A program made the position numbers and the translations under genes. The notes below the pieces were generated by a model, which was not told the DNA's origin, ran no database searches, and was given only the letters and a program-made list of their open reading frames with translations. A DNA stretch of 41,700 nt from an uncultured Clostridia bacterium (GTDB lineage: Bacteria; Bacillota; Clostridia; Christensenellales; Aristaeellaceae): positions 1-41,700 of the forward strand of contig CANQKI010000008.1 of NCBI GenBank assembly GCA_947624355.1, in the 5' to 3' direction. This document shows, piece after piece, positions 22,650-30,260 of the stretch. The first letter of the stretch is position 1, and each line of letters opens with the position of its first letter.

Positions 22650-23669
22650 TCACGCGTTCAGGCAGGCCAGGATCAGCCTGCAGGTATTTTCGATGCCCTT
22701 CAAATGCGTGCGTTCATAGCCGTGGGAGGCGAACACCCCCGTGCCGATCAGGGCATAGCGCACGTCGTTGCCCGCCCGCAGGGCCGCGGCGGCGTCCGAG
22801 GAATAGCCGGGGTACACGTCGGCGGCGTAATCAATCCGGTTTGCCTTGGCCAGGGCGATAAGCTCGCTGACGAACCCGTAATGATAGGGCCCGGCGGAAT
22901 CCTTCACGCAGATGGAGACCTTGGTTTCGTCGCAGGCCAAATCGTCCCCCACGCAGCCCATATCCACCGCCAGCATATCCTCGATGCCCTGCGGAACGGC
23001 AATGGACGCGCCGTGGCCCACTTCCTCGAACACGGTGAACAGGATGCACACCCGGCGTTTGAGGGCGACCTTCTTTTCGCTCACCATCCGGGCCAGGGCC
23101 AGCAACATGCCCGCGCTGGCCTTATCGTCCAGGTGCCGGCTCTTGAGAAAGCCGGATTCCGTCAGCGTCGTCCGGGGGTCCCAGGAAATATAGCAGCCCG
23201 TTTCAATGCCCAGGGCCTCCACGTCCGCCTTGCTGCGCACAATCTCGTCCAGCACGATTTCCAGGGTGTCCTCATTGCGCGGGTCGCTGCCCATGCCGCC
23301 GAATACATGCTGGCTGGCCTTGATGTGCTGCACCGTGCCGGGGTACGCCCGGCCGTCCCGGGTATGCACCAGGCAGTTTTCCGTTTCCACGGTGGCGTCC
23401 TGCCAGCCGCCGATGTGGGTGTAGCGGATGCGGCCATTGCCCTTAATAGAGCGCACCATGGCCCCCAATGTGTCCACATGGGCAGAGAGCAGGATGCCCC
23501 GGCCCTCGCCGCCCAGTTCGCACAGCACGCCGCCCTTGCGCAGCCGCTCAGACGCAAACCCCAGGCGCGTCAGCTCTTCCGTCAGGTATTCCTCCGCCGC
23601 GCCGGTGAACCCGGTGGGGGAAGGAATGGAGAGCAGTTTCCGCATGTATTCCAGCGCGTATTTTTCCAT
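22650..23669 (-). CDS. M42-family metallo-aminopeptidase
   Basis: This 339-residue dinuclear-metal peptidase starts MEKYALEYMRKLLSIPSPTG. The metal-site motifs are SAHVDTLGAMV (His), SRHLDDKASAG (bridging Asp), FEEVGHGAS (catalytic and metal Glu), AVDMGCVGDD and GVFASHGYERTH (last His). M42 enzymes form tetrahedral TET-like particles in the cytoplasm and trim peptides from the N-terminus, so this gene probably serves peptide catabolism. It starts 22 bases after the purA stop. GGCAGG precedes the ATG. Confidence 0.92.
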   Translation of the reverse strand: MEKYALEYMRKLLSIPSPTGFTGAAEEYLTEELTRLGFASERLRKGGVLCELGGEGRGILLSAHVDTLGAMVRSIKGNGRIRYTHIGGWQDATVETENCLVHTRDGRAYPGTVQHIKASQHVFGGMGSDPRNEDTLEIVLDEIVRSKADVEALGIETGCYISWDPRTTLTESGFLKSRHLDDKASAGMLLALARMVSEKKVALKRRVCILFTVFEEVGHGASIAVPQGIEDMLAVDMGCVGDDLACDETKVSICVKDSAGPYHYGFVSELIALAKANRIDYAADVYPGYSSDAAAALRAGNDVRYALIGTGVFASHGYERTHLKGIENTCRLILACLNA

Positions 23670-23691
23670 ATGTAACGCCTGCCTTTCCGAA

Positions 23692-24966
23692 TTATCGGTA
23701 AATGATCTCGTCCCGCTTGGGGCCGTTGGACAGCATGGTGATGGGGCACTCGATTTCCTTTTCAATGAATTCCACATAGGCCCGGCAATTTTCGGGGAGC
23801 GCGCCGTATTCCCGAACGCCCCGGATATCCTGTTTCCAGCCGGGCAATGTAACGTACACGGGCGTCGCTTTCTCCAGCAGCGGGGTCACGGGGAAATCCC
23901 GCGTCTGGCAGCCCTCAATTTCATAGGCCACGCATACCTTGATTTCGTCCAGGTAGCCCAGCACGTCCAGGTTGGTCATCACGCAGTCCGTGGCCCCCTG
24001 CACCATGCAGCCGTACCGGGTCGCCACCGCGTCAAACCAGCCCACCCGCCGGGGCCGGCCCGTTTTCGCGCCGTACTCCCCCGCGTCGCCGCCGCGTTTA
24101 CGCAATTCTTCCGCTTCGTCCCCGAACAGCTCGGTGGTGAAGGGCCCCGCCCCCACGCAGGAGGAATAGGCCTTTGTGACCGCAATGATTTCCTCGTACG
24201 CCGTGGGCGGCACCCCCGCCCCCACCGCGCCGTACCCCGCCAGGGGCGAGGAGGACGTGGTGAAGGGGAAAATGCCGTGGTCCGGATCCCGCAGGGTGCC
24301 CAGCTGCCCTTCCAGCAGGATGCGCTTGCCCTCCTTCACCGCTTTGTGCAAAAACTGCGTCGTGTCGCACACCATGGGCCGGATGCGTTCCGCCAGGGCG
24401 GCGTATTTTTCCGTCAGCGCGTCCACGTCCAGCGCGGGCCTGCCGTACAGCTTTTCCAGCAGCACGTTCTTTTGCGCCGCCGCGTTCTCCAGCCGTTTGC
24501 GCAGCAGATTCTTATCCAGCATCTGGCACACCTGGATGCCGATCTTCATGGCCTTGTCCCCGTAAAAGGGCGCGATGCCCGATTTCGTGGAGCCGAAACT
24601 GCCCTTGCCCAGCCGCTCTTCCTCGTAGCAGTCAAAGGCCACATGATATTCCGTCAGCACCTGCGCCCGGTCCGAAATCAGCAGTTTGGGCGCGGGCACC
24701 CCCCGCGCTTCCAGCATTTCCAGTTCTTTCAGCAGCGCTTCGATGTCCAGCGCCACCCCCGGCCCGATCACGTTCGTCACATGCCCGTGACAGACCCCGG
24801 AGGGCAGCAGATGCAGCGCGAATTTCCCGTAGGGATTGATGATCGTGTGCCCCGCGTTGGCCCCGCCCTGAAAGCGCACCACAATATCGCTCTTCTCGGC
24901 CAGCATATCCGTGATCTTGCCCTTGCCTTCGTCGCCCCAGTTGGCCCCTACAATGGCGCGTACCAT
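23692..24966 (-). CDS. purA: Adenylosuccinate synthetase
   Basis: This 424-residue protein catalyses the GTP-dependent joining of IMP and aspartate on the way to AMP. The N-terminal GDEGKGK phosphate loop, FQGGANAGHTI with the catalytic His, FGSTKSGIAPFYGDKA and the TGRPRRVGWFD GTP-site region near residue 300 are intact, and the length is normal. AGGAGG lies before the ATG. The 503-base gap to dapL upstream holds repeat copy 3 and a further GGGGGCC hairpin, so purA may be read through from dapL or have a promoter I could not recognise. The downstream M42 peptidase and hydrolase genes follow closely. Confidence 0.97.
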   Translation of the reverse strand: MVRAIVGANWGDEGKGKITDMLAEKSDIVVRFQGGANAGHTIINPYGKFALHLLPSGVCHGHVTNVIGPGVALDIEALLKELEMLEARGVPAPKLLISDRAQVLTEYHVAFDCYEEERLGKGSFGSTKSGIAPFYGDKAMKIGIQVCQMLDKNLLRKRLENAAAQKNVLLEKLYGRPALDVDALTEKYAALAERIRPMVCDTTQFLHKAVKEGKRILLEGQLGTLRDPDHGIFPFTTSSSPLAGYGAVGAGVPPTAYEEIIAVTKAYSSCVGAGPFTTELFGDEAEELRKRGGDAGEYGAKTGRPRRVGWFDAVATRYGCMVQGATDCVMTNLDVLGYLDEIKVCVAYEIEGCQTRDFPVTPLLEKATPVYVTLPGWKQDIRGVREYGALPENCRAYVEFIEKEIECPITMLSNGPKRDEIIYR

Positions 24967-24988
24967 GCTGTTTTCCTCCTGTCTTTTT

Positions 24989-25006
24989 GGGGGCCTCTTC
25001 GGCCCC
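24989..25006. repeat. Solo GGGGCC hairpin in the purA leader
   Basis: GGGGCC (24990-24995) pairs with GGCCCC (25001-25006) around TCTTC, identical to the tip hairpin of repeat copy 4. It lies between copy 3 and the purA ribosome-binding site and could be a transcribed leader structure. Confidence 0.55.
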
Positions 25007-25037
25007 TTGGGTGCTGTCGTGTATTGCTGCGTTTCTC

Positions 25038-25460
25038 GGGGGCTTTTTCAGCCCCCGAACCCCTGAACAAGGGGCAGTGCCCCTTGACCCATTTTGCGGA
25101 ATATCGTCGGCGTAAAGCCCAAACAATGCGCCGCTGGAGCGTTTTGGGCGAACGGGCGGGGCTTGGAAAACAAACGCTGTTTGCCTGCTTTTTTGAAAAC
25201 GATTCTTTGCGGTTCCGGGGCACCAGGAAAGCCAGGGAAAACCTGTGGGGAAAAGCTTGCTTTTCCCCCCGGTTATTCCCAGGCTTTCCCCGGATGCGCC
25301 CGCGCATCCGGTCCGGCGGCTTTGCCGCCGTGCCCCGGAACGTTCACGACGTTCCCACAGCAACAGCGGCATATTGCCTGAAGTAACCGTCCACGTTGTC
25401 CCGCAAATGCGGGTCCAGGGGGATCATCCCCCTGGCGCGGGGGGCTGCGTAAGCCCCCCA
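25038..25460. repeat. Composite hairpin element, copy 3 (short form, module B only)
   Basis: The ends are GGGGGCT/AGCCCCC (25038-25056) and a GGGGCT/AGCCCC hairpin at about 25440-25456. Each is followed inward by a CCAGGGG- or CAAGGGG-type palindrome, a TTTGCGG block and a GCCGCTG block. Only module B lies between (about 25213-25345): nested GGGAAAACC stem, CCGGATGCGC/GCGCATCCGG, GGCGGC/GCCGCC. One end lies about ten bases from the dapL stop. Sequence differs from the other copies mostly in paired positions with the partner also changed. Confidence 0.85.
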
Positions 25461-25469
25461 ATACTGCCC

Positions 25470-26678
25470 TTACAGCAGCTTCAGGATCCGCTCCACGGCC
25501 TGGCGGGTGTTGTCCCGGGTATTAAAAGCGGTGAGGCGGAGATAGCCCTCGCCCGCGGGGCCGAAACCCGCGCCGGGGGTGCACACCACCTGAGCGCGGC
25601 GGAGCAGGGTATCAAAGAAGTCCCAGCTAGGGGTGCCGGCGGGGGTGCGCATCCAGACGTAGGGGGAATTGACGCCGCCGAAGGCCTCATAGCCCGCCTG
25701 GCGGAGGCCCTCCAGAATCACGCGGGCGTTGCCCAGGTAATAATCCAGGTTGGATTGCACCTGCTGCCAGCCTTCATCGGTATACACGGCGGCGGCGGCC
25801 CGCTGGACGGGGTAGGACACGCCGTTCAGTTTGGTGGACTGGCGGCGTTTCCAGAGGCGGTTGAGGGAATCGCCCTCATATTGCACGGTTTTGGGGATCA
25901 CGGTATAGGCGCAGCGGACGCCGGTGAACCCGGCCGTCTTGGAGAAGGAGCAGCACTCGACGGCGCATTTTTCGGCCCCGGGAATTTCATAAATGCTCAT
26001 GGGCACGTCCTGATCCCGGATAAAGCCCTTATAGGCCGCGTCGAATACAATGAGAACGTCGCGGCGCAGGGCCCAATCCACAATGCCGGAAAGCTGGGAG
26101 CGGGTCAGGGCGGTGCCGGTTGGGTTATTGGGGGAGCAAAGGTAGAGCACGTCCACGGGCGCATCGGGCATTTGGGGCACGAAGCCGTTTTCCGCGGTGC
26201 AGGGCAGGTATACGGCCCGGCTCCAACGCTCGTTTTCGTACTGCCCCAGCCGGCCGGCCATGGCGTTGGAATCCACGTACACGGGGTAGACGGGATCGGT
26301 GACGGCGATAATGGCGTCGGGGGCGAAAAGCTCCTGCAGCGCGCCCACGTCGCTCTTGGCCCCGTCCGAAATAAAGACTTCGTCCTGATCGATCTTCACG
26401 CCCCGGGGCGCGTAATCGTGGGCGCGGATGGCGTCAATGAGGAAATCATAGCCGTAATCGGGTCCGTAGCCGCGAAAGCCCTCGGGGGTGCCCATTTCCA
26501 GGGCCGCCTCGCTGAAAGCGCGGCACACGGCGGCGGGCAGGGGCAGCGTCACGTCGCCGATGCCCAGGCGCAGCAGCTTCGCCTCCGGATTTTCCGCAAG
26601 ATATTGCTGCACCCGGTGATTGACCTCCTGAAACAGGTATCCGGCGGGCAGTGCCGCCAGGGCACGGTTGATCTTCAT
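25470..26678 (-). CDS. dapL: LL-diaminopimelate aminotransferase
   Basis: This 402-residue class I/II PLP aminotransferase starts MKINRALAALPAGYLFQEV. LRLGIGDVTLPLP, GYGPDYGYDFLIDAI, DPVYPVYVDSNAMAG and CSPNNPTGTALT are the DapL landmarks. SFSKTAGFTGVR holds the PLP lysine. It converts tetrahydrodipicolinate directly to LL-diaminopimelate for lysine and peptidoglycan, a route typical of many anaerobic Clostridia. GGGAGG precedes the ATG, with a promoter at 26767 just beyond the cysS terminator. No other lysine gene is nearby. Confidence 0.95.
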   Translation of the reverse strand: MKINRALAALPAGYLFQEVNHRVQQYLAENPEAKLLRLGIGDVTLPLPAAVCRAFSEAALEMGTPEGFRGYGPDYGYDFLIDAIRAHDYAPRGVKIDQDEVFISDGAKSDVGALQELFAPDAIIAVTDPVYPVYVDSNAMAGRLGQYENERWSRAVYLPCTAENGFVPQMPDAPVDVLYLCSPNNPTGTALTRSQLSGIVDWALRRDVLIVFDAAYKGFIRDQDVPMSIYEIPGAEKCAVECCSFSKTAGFTGVRCAYTVIPKTVQYEGDSLNRLWKRRQSTKLNGVSYPVQRAAAAVYTDEGWQQVQSNLDYYLGNARVILEGLRQAGYEAFGGVNSPYVWMRTPAGTPSWDFFDTLLRRAQVVCTPGAGFGPAGEGYLRLTAFNTRDNTRQAVERILKLL

Positions 26679-26738
26679 GCTGACCTCCCAATATTACGCA
26701 ATGATGCAGATTGCCGGGCCATCGCCCCGCGATTTTAC

Positions 26739-26767
26739 ATTTTATCAAAAACCCGGATAATATGCAA
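26739..26767 (-). promoter_or_regulatory. Promoter of dapL
   Basis: On the minus strand, TTGCAT (26767-26762), 17 bases, TAAAAT (26744-26739), giving a leader of about 55 bases, too short for a lysine riboswitch. Confidence 0.65.
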
Positions 26768-26771
26768 TCGC

Positions 26772-26822
26772 AAAAAACGAAATCCGCCGGGGCCTGGATA
26801 CGGCCCCGGCGAAAATTTCGTT
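26772..26822 (-). terminator. Terminator of the cysE-cysS operon
   Basis: GCCGGGGCC pairs with GGCCCCGGC (26810-26802 with 26794-26786), extended by an AAAT/ATTT outer helix and followed on the minus strand by GTTTTTTGC. It begins inside the end of cysS. Confidence 0.85.
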
Positions 26823-28218
26823 ACATTTTTTGTATTTTCTGCCCCTGGGGCGTATCCTCGATGGCATAGCCCAGCTGCCGGATGGCGTCCCGCAGTTCAT
26901 CGCTGCGCTTCCAGTCCTTGTTTTTCCGGGCGGCGGCGCGCTCGTCGGCCAGGGCCCGCACATCGTCCGGCAGCTTTTCCTCGTAGGGCTTGATGAGCAG
27001 GCCCAGCACGTCGCAAAGCTCCTGCAGCGTCTGCAGCACGCCCTGCACGGCGGCCCTGGCGCTGCCCGCGTTCAGGTTCACATTGCCCTCCCGGACGATT
27101 TCAAACAGTGCGCCCATGGCGTCGGCGGTATTGAGGTCGTCGTCCATGGCAGCGTCAAAGCGTGCGACGGAATCCCGCACCCGGGCGAGCATGGCTTCCT
27201 CCTCCGCCGTCAGGGGCTTTTCCTTCGCGTTCTGCAAAAGGAACGCCATATTGTCCCGGGCGGTATAGAGGCGCTGGAGGGAGGCGTGTGCCTGGGCGAT
27301 CATGTCCCGGCTGAAATTGATGGGGCTGCGGTAATGGGCGGAGAGCATGAACATCCGGACGTCCTCGGCCTCGTATTCCTTCAGAATGTCCCGCACGGTG
27401 AAGAAATTCCCGGCGGACTTGCTCATTTTCTCGTTGTCGATATTGATGAACCCGTTGTGCATCCAGTACCGGGCGAAGGGCTTGCCGGTGGCGCACTCGC
27501 TCTGGGCCACCTCGTTTTCGTGGTGGGGGAAGAGCAGGTCCTTGCCGCCGCAGTGGATATCAAAGGTTTCGCCCAGGTATTTCATGCTCATGGCGGAGCA
27601 CTCGATGTGCCAGCCGGGGCGGCCCATGCCCCAGGGGGATTTCCAGGCGGGCTCCCCGGGCTTTTGCGCCTTCCAGAGGGCGAAATCGGCGGGATTGCGC
27701 TTCACCTCGCCCACCTCGATGCGGGCCCCGGCCTCCAGGTCCTCCAGGTTCTGGCCGGAGAGCTTGCCGTACCCCGGGTCTTTCGCCGTGTCAAAGTACA
27801 CGTCGCCGTTCACTTCATAGGCATAGCCCTTGTCCTGCAGCGTCTTGACCAGGCGGATAATTTCGCCGATATGCTCCGTGGCCCGGGGATGCACGGTGGC
27901 GGGGCGGATGCCCAGGGCCCCGGCGTCTTTGTAGTATTCCTGGATGAACCGGTCGCCTAATTCCTTGACGGTGATGCCCTCTTCGTTGGCCCGGCGGATC
28001 ATTTTGTCGTCGATGTCGGTGAAGTTCTGTACGAAGGTCACGTCGTACCCCCGGTGGGCGAAGTACCGCCGCAGCACGTCGAACACGATGAAGGGCCGGG
28101 CGTTGCCGATATGGAAATAATCGTACACCGTGGGGCCGCAGGCGTAAATGCCCACCTTGCCGGGAACCAGCGGCACAAACTCTTCCTTCTTCCGGGACTG
28201 GCTGTTGTAAATCTTCAT
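26821..28218 (-). CDS. cysS: Cysteinyl-tRNA synthetase
   Basis: This 465-residue class I synthetase charges tRNA-Cys. KVGIYACGPTVYDYFHIGNARPF contains the zinc Cys and HIGN. SAMSMKYLGETFDIHCGGKDLLFPHHENE holds the remaining zinc ligands, and NEKMSKSAGN is KMSKS. The C-terminal DALR-type helical region and DWKRSDELRDAIRQLGYAIEDT are complete. GGAGGTG lies before the ATG. It follows cysE by 18 bases and shares its Cys T-box leader, so both rise when charged tRNA-Cys falls. Confidence 0.97.
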   Translation of the reverse strand: MKIYNSQSRKKEEFVPLVPGKVGIYACGPTVYDYFHIGNARPFIVFDVLRRYFAHRGYDVTFVQNFTDIDDKMIRRANEEGITVKELGDRFIQEYYKDAGALGIRPATVHPRATEHIGEIIRLVKTLQDKGYAYEVNGDVYFDTAKDPGYGKLSGQNLEDLEAGARIEVGEVKRNPADFALWKAQKPGEPAWKSPWGMGRPGWHIECSAMSMKYLGETFDIHCGGKDLLFPHHENEVAQSECATGKPFARYWMHNGFINIDNEKMSKSAGNFFTVRDILKEYEAEDVRMFMLSAHYRSPINFSRDMIAQAHASLQRLYTARDNMAFLLQNAKEKPLTAEEEAMLARVRDSVARFDAAMDDDLNTADAMGALFEIVREGNVNLNAGSARAAVQGVLQTLQELCDVLGLLIKPYEEKLPDDVRALADERAAARKNKDWKRSDELRDAIRQLGYAIEDTPQGQKIQKM

Positions 28219-28236
28219 ACTTAAAGCACCTCCGTG

Positions 28237-28932
28237 TTATTTTCCTTCGGTTTCCCTGTCTTTGCAGTTTGTGACCGGGCAGCTTGCGCATTCCAATTTT
28301 TCCGCCTGGTCGGTGAGCCGCTTTTCCAGGCGGCACAGGCGCTGGTAAAGGGCCTGCATCCGATCCAGCATGGGGTCGGGCAGGTCGCCGTGGTTCAGGT
28401 CGATGTCCGGGCGGCCGGGGGGCCCCTTGACGATGCGGCCCGGGTTGCCCACCACCGTACACTGGTCGGGCACGCTCTTTAATACGATGGCCCCGGCCCC
28501 CACCTTTGCATGATTGCCGATGGTAATGGGCCCCAGGATCTTGGCCCCGGCCCCGACGGTGACGCCGTTGCCCAGGGTGGGGTGGCGCTTGCCCGTATCC
28601 TTGCCCGTGCCCCCCAGGGTGACGCCCTGGTAGAGGGTCACGTCGTCGCCGATCACCGCCGTTTCGCCGATGACCACGCCGCTGCCGTGGTCGATAAACA
28701 GGCGTTTGCCGATGACGGCCCCGGGGTGGATTTCGATGCCCGTCATCTTCTTCGTCCGGGCGGCAATGAGCCGGGCCCGGAAAAACCGCCCTTTTTCATA
28801 CGCCCGGTGAGCCCGCCGGTGCCGCCGCACGGCCCGGAACCCCGGGTAACAGAAGAAGACCTCCAGCCGGGAATGGGCCGCCGGGTCCCGGGCCAGGACG
28901 GTATCCAGGTCCTCCTTCAGCGTTTCAAACAC
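28237..28932 (-). CDS. cysE: Serine O-acetyltransferase
   Basis: This 231-residue left-handed beta-helix enzyme makes O-acetylserine for cysteine synthesis. IEIHPGAVIGKRLFIDHGSGVVIGE has the catalytic Asp-His pair. LYQGVTLGGTGKDTGKRHPTLGNGV is the acetyl-CoA/serine loop, and hexapeptide coils run to VVGNPGRIVKG. The C-terminal tail has CASCPVTNCKD, an added cysteine cluster not usual in short CysE proteins, which could bind metal or sense redox state. GGAGGAGCG precedes the ATG. It is the first gene after the T-box leader and is followed by cysS. Confidence 0.95.
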   Translation of the reverse strand: MFETLKEDLDTVLARDPAAHSRLEVFFCYPGFRAVRRHRRAHRAYEKGRFFRARLIAARTKKMTGIEIHPGAVIGKRLFIDHGSGVVIGETAVIGDDVTLYQGVTLGGTGKDTGKRHPTLGNGVTVGAGAKILGPITIGNHAKVGAGAIVLKSVPDQCTVVGNPGRIVKGPPGRPDIDLNHGDLPDPMLDRMQALYQRLCRLEKRLTDQAEKLECASCPVTNCKDRETEGK

Positions 28933-28949
28933 GCCGCTCCTCCTTCACA

Positions 28950-29161
28950 CAAAAAGCGCGCCGCTCCTTTCAGAGAACGGCACGCCGTCTGATCCACTCT
29001 TACTTTTCCTGGGGCTGCCTTAACGCGGCGTACGGCAGGGCATACTGTTTTTCCGCCCTGCGGCTCCCGGGGGCACTGTCCGCGCCGCGGGGCGCGCTTG
29101 CAGCCGACGGCGCGCCCTCTCTTCCGCGGCGGAAACCGGACTTTTTTCCCGTTCCTCGCCT
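28950..29161 (-). promoter_or_regulatory. Cys-specific T-box leader with terminator/antiterminator
   Basis: Reading leftward from the start at about 29161: a GGGAAAAAAGTC stretch resembling the 5' side of stem I (AGTA motif region), AGAGAG (29122-29117), and a distal-loop-like GGCTGCAAGC (29105-29096). A candidate Cys specifier TGC lies at 29075-29073. AGAG (29000-28997) pairs with CTCT (28975-28972) around TGGATC (28996-28991). UGGA is complementary to the U73-CCA end of tRNA-Cys. A competing 12-pair terminator with TTTTT runs 28985-28951. The following TCA departs from the usual ACC, so the T-box is atypical. Cys T-boxes before cysES are known in Firmicutes, which supports the call. Confidence 0.65.
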
Positions 29162-29167
29162 GGGTTC

Positions 29168-29196
29168 ATTATATGCGGGAGCAAAGGAAATGTCAA
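29168..29196 (-). promoter_or_regulatory. Consensus promoter of the cysE-cysS operon
   Basis: On the minus strand, TTGACA (29196-29191), 17 bases, TATAAT (29173-29168): a full consensus match. It is constitutive and strong, so control is expected at the T-box. Confidence 0.85.
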
Positions 29197-29212
29197 CCCT
29201 CAACGGAAAGGA

Positions 29213-29241
29213 TTGACAAAGAATTTTCTTTCTTATATAAT
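29213..29241 (+). promoter_or_regulatory. Consensus promoter of the ABC-2 exporter operon
   Basis: TTGACA (29213-29218), 17 bases, TATAAT (29236-29241): a full consensus match, divergent from the cysE promoter with only 16 bases between the two -35 boxes. Confidence 0.85.
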
Positions 29242-29294
29242 GGTTTTCTCATGCATTTTCTCCGCGACCGATTTTTCAATTTGCGGGAGGCCCC

Positions 29295-30260
29295 ATGCCC
29301 TACATTCATGTGGAACAACTGAACAAAACATTTGTCCTGCGAAAACGCCGGGAAAAGGGCCGCCTTTTCCGGGAAAAGACCCTCGTCCACGCCCTGAACG
29401 ACGTATCCTTCGATATCGGCCGGGGGGAACTGGTGGGTTACATCGGCCCCAACGGCGCGGGGAAATCCACCACCGTGAAAATCCTTTCCGGCATCCTGAC
29501 CCCGGAATCGGGGGACGTGACGGTGGGGGGCATGGTGCCCTGGAAGGAGCGGAAGAACCATGTGCGCCGCATCGGCGTGGTGTTCGGCCAGCGGATGCAG
29601 CTTTGGTGGGACGTGCCCATTCTGGATTCCTTCAACCTCCTCCGGGACATTTACCGCATTCCCGAACAGGATTATCAGAAGCGGCTGCGTGAACTGACGG
29701 ACGCCCTGGAATTGGGGGACCTGCTGCGCACGCCCCTTCGGCTCATGAGCCTGGGGCAAAGGATGCGGAGCGAGCTGTGCGGGTCGCTTTTGCACCGGCC
29801 CGAAATCCTGTTTCTGGACGAGCCCACCATCGGCCTGGACGCGGTAAGCAAGCTGGCACTGCGGGATTTCCTGCGCCAGGAAAACAGGCAGAACGGCACC
29901 ACCATCCTCCTGACCACCCACGACATGGAGGATATCGCCGCCCTGTGCCCCCGGGTCATGGTGCTGGGCCACGGAAAAAAGCTCTATGACGGGGCCCTGC
30001 CCGAGCTCCTTTCCCGGTACGACACCCTCCGGGTGATGACGGTGCGCTACGGCATGGATACGCCGCTTCCTGAACTGCCTGAATGCTGCCGCGCCGAACG
30101 GGACGGGGACGGCTACAAAATCACCTACGCCCCCGCCGAAATCCCCACGGCCCAGCTGCTACACATTCTCCAGGCCGCCGGGGATATCCGGGAGCTGACG
30201 GCCCAGCCCCAGAACGTGGATCACCTTATCGCCGCCATGTACAGGGAGCTGGATTTATGA
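29295..30260 (+). CDS. ABC-2 exporter ATP-binding protein
   Basis: This 321-residue ATPase has Walker A GPNGAGKST, a Q loop (VVFGQRMQLWWDVPILDSF), signature MSLGQRMRSELCGSLLHRP, Walker B ILFLDEPTIGLD and switch His in LLTTHDMEDI. The QLWWD pattern after the Q loop and the insertion RKRREKGRLFREKTLVHALND near the start match the group that works with two DUF990-like permeases, as here. GCGGGAGG precedes the ATG. The stop overlaps the first permease start (ATGA). The substrate cannot be read from the sequence. Confidence 0.92.
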   Translation: MPYIHVEQLNKTFVLRKRREKGRLFREKTLVHALNDVSFDIGRGELVGYIGPNGAGKSTTVKILSGILTPESGDVTVGGMVPWKERKNHVRRIGVVFGQRMQLWWDVPILDSFNLLRDIYRIPEQDYQKRLRELTDALELGDLLRTPLRLMSLGQRMRSELCGSLLHRPEILFLDEPTIGLDAVSKLALRDFLRQENRQNGTTILLTTHDMEDIAALCPRVMVLGHGKKLYDGALPELLSRYDTLRVMTVRYGMDTPLPELPECCRAERDGDGYKITYAPAEIPTAQLLHILQAAGDIRELTAQPQNVDHLIAAMYRELDL

